Part shown: one piece after another, positions 35,416 to 44,479 of the stretch
Layout: every line of letters begins with the position of its first letter
Position numbering within the stretch: the first letter of the stretch is position 1
Assembly: GCF_019203985.1 (NCBI RefSeq)
Contig: NZ_JAGSPD010000011.1
Span: 1 to 64,000, forward strand
From: Winogradskyella luteola
GTDB taxonomy: Bacteria; Bacteroidota; Bacteroidia; Flavobacteriales; Flavobacteriaceae
Length of the DNA stretch: 64,000 bases
Reading direction: 5' to 3'
The notes under the pieces: generated by a model
The model's input: only the letters and a program-made list of their open reading frames with translations
Databases searched by the model: none
Told to the model about the DNA's origin: nothing
Made by a program: the position numbers and the translations under genes

Positions 35416-35652
35416 GCTATTAGCCATTAGCCTTTAGCTGTATTTGATTTTATTAATTAAACTATTAATCATTTTTGCTTCTTTGTTTAAAAGTTCAAAA
35501 ATGGTTTTTAAATCTTCAGGTTGAATAAACTTTAACTTTTGAGAAAGAACATAAACTTGCTTGACTATTTGAATTCCATTTTTCCAAATTTCAAGTTGCT
35601 TAAAGTTTCTCATTTCTTTCGTTTTTTCGACTAATAGCTAAGGGCTAACAGC
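35416..35652. mobile_element. miniature element with terminal inverted repeats between hemCD and hemE
   Basis: GCTATTAGCCATTAGC at 35416-35431 and GCTAAGGGCTAACAGC at 35637-35652 are inverted repeats (14 of 16 match) that bracket a shortened four-helix-bundle gene. The right arm ends at the first base of the hemCD stop codon. I recall such AGCTAATAGC repeats next to four-helix-bundle genes in Bacteroidota; mobility is inference. Confidence 0.5.
35434..35613 (-). pseudogene. internally deleted four-helix-bundle (S23/IVP-like) gene
   Basis: From ATG at 35613 the frame gives 59 residues starting MRNFKQLEIWKNGIQIVKQV and ending KMINSLINKIKYS. The first 28 residues resemble the start, and the last 15 the end, of the four-helix-bundle proteins related to 23S rRNA intervening-sequence proteins (about 115-125 residues). 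The central half is missing without a frame break, so the relic is still open. Confidence 0.6.
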
Positions 35653-37232
35653 TATTGAACATAGTATAAGTTTACTAATTCTATCACACTTTCCACCGTA
35701 GGTACTTTTGCAACTCTCACATCCTCAAAATACTGTCTTGCTGATTTTGCTGTGGTTTCGCCAATACAAAATGCTATTCCAGATGCTTTATTTTGTTTTA
35801 AAAAACTTTCAACAGTTGATGGACTGTAAAACATAACGCCATCTAAATTGTGGCCTACTTTATCAGCATCAAACTTGGTTTGATAAGCTTCTATTTCGTT
35901 TACGTTAATATTGTTTTCAGTTAAGATGTTCGGTAAATCATCTAATCGTAAGTCACTACAGAAATAGGTCACCTCGGTACCATCCATAAATTCAACCAAA
36001 TAGTTTGCTAGTTTTTTAGCATTAGTTTCGGTATGTGTCACTTTGCCAATACGTTTTTCGACCATGCGCTTGGTACGTCTGCCAACACAATAAATATTTT
36101 TGAATTGTAACTCTGGAGCAGAAAAATTGGTTAATAAGGCTTCAACAGCATTTTTACTTGTAATGATAACATTCTGGATTTCGTTTCTCACCAAAGTTTT
36201 AGGGATACGATTCAAACTGATTTTTATGACATCATTGCTATCAGCAACAACAGCGTTATGAAACAGTAAATATTGATCGTCGGTTAATTTTTTAGTCGAA
36301 TAAATATTGGTTGCTTTGTCACTACGCTGTAACTGGTCAATTAACGTTTTTCCACCTTTACCAATAATATAATTGGCACAGAACTCGGCTAAATCATGGT
36401 GTTTTCCTAAGGCAACCACCTTAGAGACTTCAATTTTTTTGGTGCCATCTTTGCTCAGGAGAATACCTTTAAAATTAACCTCTTCATTTTTTATATAAGC
36501 CAAGGCACCAATCGGAGCGGTACATCCACCTTCTAGTCTATTTAGAAATTCGCGCTCAATAGACGTACTGATTTCCGTTTCTTCATGATTAATTTCGGCA
36601 CATATTGCTCTGGTTTCTTCATCACTTTCTAAAGCAGTAATCATAATAGCTCCTTGTGCAGGAGCAGGAATCATCCAATGTAAATTGATTGAATTTTCTG
36701 GGGTAAGATTTAAACGCCCAATTCCGGCACCAGCAAAAATAGCGGCATTCCAATTGTCATTATCTTCTAATTTTTGAAGTCTTGAATTTACGTTACCACG
36801 TAAACCAACAACTGTATGTGTTGGGTAACGGTTAAGCCATTGTGCACGTCGTCGTAAACTGCCAGTAGCTATAACAGCATCTCTTTCGGACAGAAACTCT
36901 TCATTTTTTTTAAAAACCAAAGTATCATTTACATTGCCGCGTTTTAAAACGGCAGCTTGTACGATACCTTTAGGTAAAATGGTTGGTACATCTTTGAGCG
37001 AATGGACAGCAATATCAATGTCTTCGTTAAGCATTGCTATATCCAGGGTCTTAGTAAAAATACCTGTGATTCCTAATTCGTATAAAGGCTTATCGAGTAT
37101 TAAGTCACCTGTAGATTTAACAGGTACCAAAACGGTTTTATGACCTAAATGTTCAAGTTGTTCCTGAACTGTTTTTGCTTGCCACATAGCCAACTGGCTA
37201 TCGCGTGTGCCAATGCGAATTGTTTTAGACAT
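35652..37232 (-). CDS. hemC: fused hydroxymethylbilane synthase and uroporphyrinogen-III synthase
   Basis: This 526-residue bifunctional protein makes hydroxymethylbilane from porphobilinogen and cyclises it. HemC covers residues 1 to about 300 (IRIGTRDSQLAMWQA, ATGSLRRRAQ, and the dipyrromethane-cofactor Cys237 in GGCTAPIGA). HemD covers about 307-526 (KNAVEALL, YCVGRRT, SPSTVESFL, GETTAKSAR). Fused HemC-HemD proteins of this size are usual in Flavobacteriaceae as I recall. It overlaps hemA by 8 bases. Confidence 0.95.
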   Translation of the reverse strand: MSKTIRIGTRDSQLAMWQAKTVQEQLEHLGHKTVLVPVKSTGDLILDKPLYELGITGIFTKTLDIAMLNEDIDIAVHSLKDVPTILPKGIVQAAVLKRGNVNDTLVFKKNEEFLSERDAVIATGSLRRRAQWLNRYPTHTVVGLRGNVNSRLQKLEDNDNWNAAIFAGAGIGRLNLTPENSINLHWMIPAPAQGAIMITALESDEETRAICAEINHEETEISTSIEREFLNRLEGGCTAPIGALAYIKNEEVNFKGILLSKDGTKKIEVSKVVALGKHHDLAEFCANYIIGKGGKTLIDQLQRSDKATNIYSTKKLTDDQYLLFHNAVVADSNDVIKISLNRIPKTLVRNEIQNVIITSKNAVEALLTNFSAPELQFKNIYCVGRRTKRMVEKRIGKVTHTETNAKKLANYLVEFMDGTEVTYFCSDLRLDDLPNILTENNINVNEIEAYQTKFDADKVGHNLDGVMFYSPSTVESFLKQNKASGIAFCIGETTAKSARQYFEDVRVAKVPTVESVIELVNLYYVQ

Positions 37233-38475
37233 TATTGGTAGTTTCTAACTGAAATATTTTTTTGATGAGCTCTATACTCTCATCTGCAGAATTGCCATCC
37301 GCTCTTAAGTGATGGGCAAATTGATTGGTGATTTTCTGAATAATATTATTGGTAATCAGTTCAGCTTGATCTTCGTTAAAATCAGATAACTTTTTACGCT
37401 GCGTGTTTAATTCAGAATTTTTATAATCTGTAAGCTTATGTTTAATCGCTTGAATCGTAGGTACAAATTTAAGCGTGTCTAACCAAGCATTAAATTCTCC
37501 CATGATGTCTTCAATAACCGCTTCGGCAGCCGGAATATATGCTTTACGCTTTTCTAAAGTATCGTCAGTAATCTTAGCCAAATCATCTAAATGCACTAAA
37601 GTAACATTAGATAATTCTCTAATATCTTCGTTTACATTTTTCGGAATAGATAAATCTAAAACCAATAGCGGTTTTTCAGTTGAAATCAAAGATTTATAAA
37701 CCGTAGGATTTTGTGCTCCAGTAGCTACAATTAGAATATCTGAACCATTAACTTCTTGTTCTAGATTTTCATAATCCTTTACAACCAAATTAAATTTACC
37801 GGCAACTTCTTCAGCTTTGGTCTTCGTTCTGTTGATTAAGGTAATATGAGAATTCTGAGTATGCTTTACTAAATTTTCACAAGTGTTACGTCCAATTTTA
37901 CCTGTCCCGAAAAGTAGAATGTTTTTTTCTGAAATATTATGAACATTGTTCATAATGTACTGAACAGAAGCAAAAGACACAGATGTTGCACCAGAAGATA
38001 ATTCCGTCTCGTTTTTAATACGTTTACTGGCTTGGATTACAGCATTAATTAATCGCTCAGTAAAAGAATTTAACAAGCCTGCTTTTTTTGAAGCTCTCGC
38101 CCCGAATTTAAGCTGACTAATAATTTCGAAGTCACCAAGAATCTGACTATCTAAGCCAGAACCCACACGAAACATATGGCTTATGGCTTCTTTGTTTTTA
38201 TAAACATAGGCTACATCCTGAAACTCTTCAACCGTTCCTTTGGTGTTTTCACAAAGTAGATGAATTAACTGATAAGGATGCTCCGCAAAACCGTAAAGCT
38301 CTGTGCGGTTACATGTAGAAATAACCAAAATACTTTCGATACCAGTATCCTTGGCCTGTGCCAAAACATTTTGTTTAGCAGTATCGCTTAAACTAAAATG
38401 GCCACGCACTTCTGCATCAGCTTTTTTGTAGCTGAGCCCAATGGCATAAAAATATGTGCTTTTGTGTTGTTGCAT
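37225..38475 (-). CDS. hemA: glutamyl-tRNA reductase
   Basis: HemA reduces glutamyl-tRNA-Glu with NADPH to glutamate-1-semialdehyde, the first step of the C5 heme pathway. It is 416 residues with the active-site STCNRTE (Cys55), the NADPH site LLFGTGKIGR, and a dimerisation tail. It is the first gene of the minus-strand cluster and starts from a TACATTTG element. The partner hemL is outside the window. Confidence 0.97.
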   Translation of the reverse strand: MQQHKSTYFYAIGLSYKKADAEVRGHFSLSDTAKQNVLAQAKDTGIESILVISTCNRTELYGFAEHPYQLIHLLCENTKGTVEEFQDVAYVYKNKEAISHMFRVGSGLDSQILGDFEIISQLKFGARASKKAGLLNSFTERLINAVIQASKRIKNETELSSGATSVSFASVQYIMNNVHNISEKNILLFGTGKIGRNTCENLVKHTQNSHITLINRTKTKAEEVAGKFNLVVKDYENLEQEVNGSDILIVATGAQNPTVYKSLISTEKPLLVLDLSIPKNVNEDIRELSNVTLVHLDDLAKITDDTLEKRKAYIPAAEAVIEDIMGEFNAWLDTLKFVPTIQAIKHKLTDYKNSELNTQRKKLSDFNEDQAELITNNIIQKITNQFAHHLRADGNSADESIELIKKIFQLETTNNV

Positions 38476-38509
38476 TCGCTCGTTTACCTGACTAGGAAAT
38501 TAACAATCA

Positions 38510-38517
38510 CAAATGTA
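38510..38517 (-). promoter_or_regulatory. hemA promoter -7 element
   Basis: TACATTTG on the minus strand, 34 bases before the hemA ATG, matching TAnnTTTG. It faces the AraC gene promoter about 100 bases away. Confidence 0.6.
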
Positions 38518-38611
38518 ATTTTGTTAATACTAAAAAAGTAACGCTAGAGGAACTTAAAGTGTCGTTTCTGGTTTTTTGAGTTTATTTTTTATTAAAACAT
38601 GATTTTTGTCA

Positions 38612-38619
38612 TACTTTTG
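38612..38619 (+). promoter_or_regulatory. promoter -7 element for the AraC regulator
   Basis: TACTTTTG matches TAnnTTTG and lies 58 bases before the ATG at 38677. Confidence 0.5.
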
Positions 38620-38676
38620 TAGTGAAATCAAGGGGTTTTTGATCTTTTGTTTAGAACGAATCTAAATAAGAATAAA

Positions 38677-39576
38677 ATGAATTTAGAAAATTCTACTTCA
38701 AAAAGTGTCGCTAGAGGTACTTTTAATGAAACTTTCATTGAGAATGGTTTTTTTGTATTAACATCTAAAAATGAAGCGCATGCTGTTCAAATTCTTGAAC
38801 GTGAGATTGATAGCACTTTTATTCAGTTTCACTTTTGTACCAAGGGTTCAGCAGCTTTTGTGTTTAATAAAGGAAGTTATACACTAAATATTACTGAAGA
38901 TACCTCTTTATTACTTTATAATCCACAACGAGATTTACCCATTCATTTAGAACTACAGCCTAATTCTTGGTTGGTATCTTTTGTTATTTCGATTGAGAAA
39001 TTTCATGGTTTGTTTTCGCAAGATGCCAATTACGTTACTTTCTTGTCTGAAGACAATAAGAACAAAAAATATTATACAGATGGTAAAATAAACCCATCAA
39101 TGGCTGTGGTTTTAAATCAGTTAATAAGCTTTAATCTCAACAGCTCAATTAAGTCTTTATATTTTAAGGCTAAGGTATATGAACTATTGAGCTTGTACTT
39201 TAACCGTAGTGAAGATGCAGATATAGAGCAGTGCCCATTTTTAGTAGATGAGGTAAATGTGGCAAAACTTAAAAAGGCAAAAGACATTATTATTGCCAAT
39301 ATGGCCGAACCACCAACTTTACAGGAATTGTCTGAATCTATAGGATTGAGCCTTAAAAAGCTTAAAGAAGGTTTTAAACAAATCTATGGTGATACGGTTT
39401 ATGGCTTTTTGTTTGACTATAAAATGGAAGTGGCACGCAAGCTTTTAGAATCTGGCGACTACAACGTCAATGAAGTTGGGCTAAAAGTCGGTTACAGCAC
39501 GTCTAGCCATTTTATTGCAGCTTTTAAAAAGAAGTTTGGGACTACGCCAAAGAAGTATACTCAAGCATCATCATAA
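38677..39576 (+). CDS. AraC family transcriptional regulator, divergent from hemA
   Basis: This 299-residue protein has an N-terminal sensor-like region and a C-terminal AraC/XylS double helix-turn-helix (about residues 205-297, with LQELSESIGLSLKKLKEGFKQ in pieces and VGLKVGYSTSSHFIAAFKKKFG). The ATG at 38677 is preferred; the frame can extend to a TTG at 38647 but that is weaker. Its promoter shares a 200-base divergent region with hemA, so regulation of heme synthesis is plausible (inference). Confidence 0.9.
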   Translation: MNLENSTSKSVARGTFNETFIENGFFVLTSKNEAHAVQILEREIDSTFIQFHFCTKGSAAFVFNKGSYTLNITEDTSLLLYNPQRDLPIHLELQPNSWLVSFVISIEKFHGLFSQDANYVTFLSEDNKNKKYYTDGKINPSMAVVLNQLISFNLNSSIKSLYFKAKVYELLSLYFNRSEDADIEQCPFLVDEVNVAKLKKAKDIIIANMAEPPTLQELSESIGLSLKKLKEGFKQIYGDTVYGFLFDYKMEVARKLLESGDYNVNEVGLKVGYSTSSHFIAAFKKKFGTTPKKYTQASS

Positions 39577-39577
39577 T

Positions 39578-42500
39578 CTAATAATCATAATACCCATTAT
39601 AACCACCTCTAGAGCTTGGAGTTACACGTTTACGATCCTTGTAAATGGCTAGGTTAATAATTTCTATGTATTGCTCTTCTAAGGTTTTGGTTTCATCTAT
39701 TGTAGTGCCATAGTTTTCAGATATATCATAAAAATCTACAACCAATTGTTTTGGGTCTTTTGGTTTTATAAATGAGATGTAATGCAATATTTCAGATTTG
39801 CCAGAATAGTCATCATTCTTGTCAATTTTAAAGAAATACATTACGGCATCTTTACCTTTGTCCGTTTTAAAATTTCGCTTCATTAAAAAGGTAACGGAGT
39901 CTTTTTCTTTTTCGTAATTGGCTTGGGATAACAGTTTAGATTTGGCATACCGTTGTTGGCTGATATTAAGCGATTTTATGGTTTTTAATAGTTTGGCATC
40001 CTCTAAGGCTTCAAGAAGATAGTATTGGTTGTCTTCGTCTTCAATCAGTTTTTCCTTAAGTGAACTCGGAATAGCTTCCTTATTTTTAGTTAACAGAATA
40101 TAGTACTTTACCAATGCCGATTTGTCTTCCACATTCAACATTTTCTCAAAGAAATCTTTAGCACTGCGCTCTTTTCTATAGGGAAAAATGAGGTTTACAT
40201 AAGTCGATAAATCATCGGAATAAGTTCTGTATTTGTAAGTATCGTTGCTCAAGCTACGCTTTACTTCAATTTTACCATCGTTTATCAATTGGTTTTTGTA
40301 CCTATTGTAGGTTTTGGTTTTTATATATCCGCTATCTTTTACCTTTGCCAGTAAGTCGTAAAGTGGTTGTTTGTACTCGTTAATAGTACTGTACTGAAGG
40401 ATTTTGGGATATAGTGCAGCTTTTAACTCCAAAGAATCTTTAGTGTAATAATTATAAAAAATACTACCAACAGATGCTAAGGGTAAATCGCGTTCCATTA
40501 GGTCCAAAGCCAAATCATAGTTCTCTTTTTTATTGGAATCAAACAAACCTTCTAAGATCGAAGTCTGCGTTTGTGGATCGGAATAACTATCAAAATACAA
40601 CTGCTTAATAAATGCTAAATTGTTCTTTAGGTCAATTTCAATAAGCTTTTCAACAAGGTGCGACTTAATGTTTAAACGTTCTTTTTTAAACTCAAAATCC
40701 TTTAAAACCGAAACAATATCCTTACTGTTATACGTTTTGAATTTAATGAGGTTATAAGCCTCTAAAATAATACTATCGTTTTCTTTTAAAGCTTTAAAGA
40801 ACTGTCTGGTTTTATCTTTTAACACACTTTTACCCATTAAAGTGTCTATAGGTGTAAAGGTATCGTAGAATTCGGTTACAAATTTTGATGGACCACTTAT
40901 GGAATCAATTAAAGTCTTCAATTCGAAAAGCACACCTTCTCTTAAGATATTCTTTACCATTACCTGCTTTGCACTCGCTGAATCTGTATAGGTAAAACTG
41001 TAATAGTAGGTGTCATCAGTTTTAGATTTTGTGCGGTTAGAGATATGAAATTTATTTTCTGGAGTGTAATAGCGTGAGCCGTAATTTACTTTACGCTCAA
41101 TATCTTTCCATAAACTGTCCACATTATGATACATCTGCAAGTCATGAAATTTCACTCTAGAAACCTCTATCTGCTCATTGGATTTTGTAGCATAAGTTGT
41201 GGATTTTGTCTTTTCTTCGTAATCTTTAGCATCCTTATTATTGTAACTGCCATAACCATAGGGGTTTGGTATTGGAGCTTTGGCATTGGTCTGTACTGAA
41301 AAATGTAATGAAGTATCTACAACTTTTTTAAAACCAGTATAATCGGTTGTGTTAAATTTAAAGGATTTAAAGAAATTCGTTTTGTCTGTTTTATTCGTGC
41401 CAACATAACCTAACAGATAATAGCTTCCGTCCTTAACTATAGTTTTTAAATGAAGATTTTTGCCCGAGATTGAATCTAAAACTGCATAGGATTCATAGTT
41501 TTTATATGTGCCAGCCTTAAAACCTCCTTTTTCTTCTTTAAGCTTATAGGTTTTGTAAAGTGCATGGTGAAAATATTTAGCTTCAAAACTGTCTTCTTCT
41601 ATATAATTTAAATCATGAAGCACAGCCTCTTGCACAAAATAATAGGCATCATTTTTATAACCTTCTATTAGTTTTTTACCACTATTGTACATATTGCTGG
41701 TAACATAATATTCAGGGAAATTAACCTGAAATTTTTTGTTTGGAGACACAAATAAGGTATTGTCATCCGAAGGTTTCTTCAGTGTTATAGAGTTGAAAAT
41801 TTTTTCTTCGTGCTGTAACACAAAATCACTGCGACCAGCAAATTTTATAATAATGATTTCCAAAGGTGTTTGATAAATATGATACTTCTGAAATTCCCCT
41901 TTTTTTGTTTTGTTAACAATGCTAAGTCCTGGATATGGGTTGGTCAATTTTTCTTTTCTTATAATATCGCCCGGGATATCCTCATAGAGTAAATCATCGA
42001 TTTCCTTTAAAGTAATATGCTCTTTTTCGTTAGGTAAATAGGTAAAACGACTAATTCTATTAACCGTTAAATATGCCCCATTGGTCATATCTGGATCTAG
42101 ATAGTATTTCTGTCCGCCATAGGAAAACTCTCTGAGTTCATCATAAGTGTTCAGGCCTAAAAAACCATCAGGTGTATTGTGCATTTTTAGTGTTGGCGCT
42201 ACAAAAAGACTATCGAGTTTTGTTTTTTCGTTTTTGCTGAAATCAGTTTGTTTAGAAGTTAAAGCCTTTACAGTATAACCTCTATCCCTTAGCATATTAA
42301 TCATGCCTTGATTTCCTGGTAAATGTGCTGCGCCAACACCAGCAAATACAGACTTTTTTGGCATAAGTTCAACTAAGGAATTAACCATGTTTTCATTACG
42401 AATAAAGAGCATGTTCTCTCTGTAAAACTCAGTATTAACTCCAGCACCAATAGAATCCAAAAGATCTAAGTTTCTATCGCGGTATAAATTTTCTTGAATG

Positions 42501-43099
42501 AGATATGGGTTTTCCTTGGCATACAGTTTCTGAATCCAAGGATCTAAATCTTTCTTGTTGGCGTTATAGGCTGCTTTTGTGGTTAAATAGCGCGACTCTG
42601 CCAAATCTTCTAATCCATAAATATCCTTACCGTTTTTCTTTCCAGCTTGATAAATAAACATATCCAAGTAGGTTTCCTCTTCAAAATTATCTGCAGCATT
42701 ATTTTTTCTGTACAAGTACGCATTAACAGCTCCGTTATCCATTCTAACAGATGCTCTTACGGCCATTTCCTCAGGATGCGTTAGTTTAAAGAGATTGGTG
42801 TAAAAGTCGTTTCTGTAATTATTATAACGACCCATTTCATTTAACATCATATCATAGTTAAAACCTGGCCATGTTACAGGGTCAGATTCTAGAGCAACAC
42901 AGTCACTTTCGTTTAAAGCTTTATAGAATACATCATCTAAGCGAAAAGCCACCTTTTTGCTTACATGCATGGTTCCGTAGAGATACGATGGTTTTTCAAG
43001 ACCATTCCCAGTGATTTCCCAAAGCAAGCTTTGGTACTTTTGTTGGGAAAAACCTATTATTGAAATTGTGAATATAAAGGCCGTAAGAATTTTTCTCAT
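39578..43099 (-). CDS. TraB/GumN-domain protein with long unknown C-terminal region
   Basis: This 1173-residue exported protein has a short signal peptide (to about residue 18, IIGFSQQ). Residues about 25-290 form a TraB/GumN domain (SYLYGTMHVSK, VALESDP, and GVGAAHLPGNQGM), a putative metalloprotease fold with GxxH and E motifs. The remaining 880 residues have alternating helical and beta segments, no recognised domain and no type IX sorting tail. It converges on the AraC gene with a one-base gap. Function is unknown. Confidence 0.82.
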   Translation of the reverse strand: MRKILTAFIFTISIIGFSQQKYQSLLWEITGNGLEKPSYLYGTMHVSKKVAFRLDDVFYKALNESDCVALESDPVTWPGFNYDMMLNEMGRYNNYRNDFYTNLFKLTHPEEMAVRASVRMDNGAVNAYLYRKNNAADNFEEETYLDMFIYQAGKKNGKDIYGLEDLAESRYLTTKAAYNANKKDLDPWIQKLYAKENPYLIQENLYRDRNLDLLDSIGAGVNTEFYRENMLFIRNENMVNSLVELMPKKSVFAGVGAAHLPGNQGMINMLRDRGYTVKALTSKQTDFSKNEKTKLDSLFVAPTLKMHNTPDGFLGLNTYDELREFSYGGQKYYLDPDMTNGAYLTVNRISRFTYLPNEKEHITLKEIDDLLYEDIPGDIIRKEKLTNPYPGLSIVNKTKKGEFQKYHIYQTPLEIIIIKFAGRSDFVLQHEEKIFNSITLKKPSDDNTLFVSPNKKFQVNFPEYYVTSNMYNSGKKLIEGYKNDAYYFVQEAVLHDLNYIEEDSFEAKYFHHALYKTYKLKEEKGGFKAGTYKNYESYAVLDSISGKNLHLKTIVKDGSYYLLGYVGTNKTDKTNFFKSFKFNTTDYTGFKKVVDTSLHFSVQTNAKAPIPNPYGYGSYNNKDAKDYEEKTKSTTYATKSNEQIEVSRVKFHDLQMYHNVDSLWKDIERKVNYGSRYYTPENKFHISNRTKSKTDDTYYYSFTYTDSASAKQVMVKNILREGVLFELKTLIDSISGPSKFVTEFYDTFTPIDTLMGKSVLKDKTRQFFKALKENDSIILEAYNLIKFKTYNSKDIVSVLKDFEFKKERLNIKSHLVEKLIEIDLKNNLAFIKQLYFDSYSDPQTQTSILEGLFDSNKKENYDLALDLMERDLPLASVGSIFYNYYTKDSLELKAALYPKILQYSTINEYKQPLYDLLAKVKDSGYIKTKTYNRYKNQLINDGKIEVKRSLSNDTYKYRTYSDDLSTYVNLIFPYRKERSAKDFFEKMLNVEDKSALVKYYILLTKNKEAIPSSLKEKLIEDEDNQYYLLEALEDAKLLKTIKSLNISQQRYAKSKLLSQANYEKEKDSVTFLMKRNFKTDKGKDAVMYFFKIDKNDDYSGKSEILHYISFIKPKDPKQLVVDFYDISENYGTTIDETKTLEEQYIEIINLAIYKDRKRVTPSSRGGYNGYYDY

Positions 43100-43319
43100 T
43101 ATATGTTCCGTGAAAATGGAATGTCTTTTAATTAAACATCGGGACTCGTAAAGATATTTAATTCCCTGAAACAGCCATAGTCAATCCTTAAAACTCGTTT
43201 AAAAACTAATATTTTAGATGTTTTATCTTAAATATTAACGTCGAAAAGTTAAAATATTTCATGATAACAGTATTAATAATTCCTATTGTAGCTAATTAAT
43301 GATATTGTAAATAGAGTTG

Positions 43320-43327
43320 TATTTTTG
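43320..43327 (+). promoter_or_regulatory. hemH promoter -7 element
   Basis: TATTTTTG, a perfect TAnnTTTG match. The expected transcription start (about 43333) lies just before a palindrome at 43337-43349. Confidence 0.6.
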
Positions 43328-43336
43328 CTTATGAAA

Positions 43337-43349
43337 ACCCATTATGGGT
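43337..43349. promoter_or_regulatory. palindrome at the hemH transcription start
   Basis: ACCCATTATGGGT, a 13-base palindrome followed by AT, matches the palindrome at 26012-26029 in sequence and in distance from the -7 element. Confidence 0.5.
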
Positions 43350-43351
43350 AT

Positions 43352-43438
43352 TTGACCTGCAATCGCATACATTGGTAGATTTAACTACATTCTAAAACGA
43401 CAGACGATTGCAATAATTTAATAGGTTAAAAATAAAGC
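43352..43438 (+). promoter_or_regulatory. structured 5' leader of hemH
   Basis: TGCAATCG (43358-43365) and CGATTGCA (43405-43412) can form a perfect 8-bp stem; an inner GTAG/CTAC hairpin (about 43375-43388) and an outer ACCT/AGGT pair (43355-43358 with about 43422-43425) extend it. The folded leader ends about 13 bases before the ATG. It matches no riboswitch class I know. The rest of 43100-43319 shows only AT-rich spacer. Confidence 0.4.
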
Positions 43439-44479
43439 ATGAAAAGAGGAATACTGCTAGTAAATTTAGGCTCACCAGATAGTCCAAATCCAAAAGATGT
43501 TAAAAGGTATTTAGGTGAATTTTTAATGGACGAAAGAGTCATTGATGTCCCTCTTTGGGCTCGGAATCTTTTAGTAAAAGGAATTATTCTAAACACCAGA
43601 CCTAAGGCCTCTGCAAAGGCCTACAAAAAGATATGGTGGGATGAAGGTTCGCCTTTAATTGTACTTTCAGAAAGGCTACAGGAGAAAGTTCAAGAACTGG
43701 TAGACTACCCTGTGGCTTTAGCCATGCGCTATGGTAGTATGGCCATTAAAAATGGGCTACAGGAATTGGTAGATAAAGGTTGTACCGAAATAAAGACCAT
43801 TCCGCTTTATCCACAATTTGCCATGGCGACAACCGAAACAATTGATGTAAAGGTAGATGAACTGGTCGCTGAATATTTCCCTCAGTTAAAAATCACAAGA
43901 ACCCCAGCATTTTACCATCGTGAAGATTATATTAACGTACTTTCAAAAAGTATAGCTGAAAAACTCGATGGTTTGGATTACGAACATATCCTTTTTAGTT
44001 ACCATGGTGTTCCCGAAAGGCACATCCGTAAAAGTGATATTACCAATGGTAATTGTAAGATGAATGGTAAATGTTGCTTTAAAAAAGGGAGTCCACAGCA
44101 TGAATTTTGCTATCGTCATCAATGCGAAATTACGACTGTGAATGTGGCGAAAAAGTTAGGCTTAAAAAATGGGACATACTCTACTACATTTCAATCTAGA
44201 CTTGGTTTCGATCCATGGTTAAAACCTTATACAGACCGAACTATTGAACGCATGGGGAAAGCAGGCACTAAGAAAATGGCCATTGTTACACCAGCGTTTG
44301 TTAGCGATTGTTTAGAAACACTAGAAGAAATTGCCATGGAGGGGGAGGAAATCTTTCACGAAGTAGGTGGGGAAGAATTTACGGTCATTCCTTGCCTAAA
44401 CGATCGTGAAGATTTTGCTCAAGTCCTTGCAAATATGGTAGAGGAATGGGCAACTACTAAAAAACCCTTAACCGTTTAA
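43439..44479 (+). CDS. hemH: ferrochelatase
   Basis: HemH inserts Fe(II) into protoporphyrin IX, the last step of heme b synthesis, at the membrane. It is 346 residues with LVNLGSPDSP at the start, the catalytic-His region FSYHGVPERH, and a Cys-rich stretch (CKMNGKCC, CYRHQC at about 204-229). It overlaps the following MATE gene by a TAATG junction. Confidence 0.96.
   Translation: MKRGILLVNLGSPDSPNPKDVKRYLGEFLMDERVIDVPLWARNLLVKGIILNTRPKASAKAYKKIWWDEGSPLIVLSERLQEKVQELVDYPVALAMRYGSMAIKNGLQELVDKGCTEIKTIPLYPQFAMATTETIDVKVDELVAEYFPQLKITRTPAFYHREDYINVLSKSIAEKLDGLDYEHILFSYHGVPERHIRKSDITNGNCKMNGKCCFKKGSPQHEFCYRHQCEITTVNVAKKLGLKNGTYSTTFQSRLGFDPWLKPYTDRTIERMGKAGTKKMAIVTPAFVSDCLETLEEIAMEGEEIFHEVGGEEFTVIPCLNDREDFAQVLANMVEEWATTKKPLTV

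Noticed and set aside
35652..37232. HemC-HemD fusion as a novel architecture
   Set aside because: Fusions of this size and order are, to my knowledge, usual in Flavobacteriaceae, unlike the RAYT-HemF fusion.
39578..43099. The 1173-residue TraB-domain gene as a two-gene fusion
   Set aside because: The long C-terminus shows no second recognisable family or start, and I recall similarly long homologues in Flavobacteriaceae.
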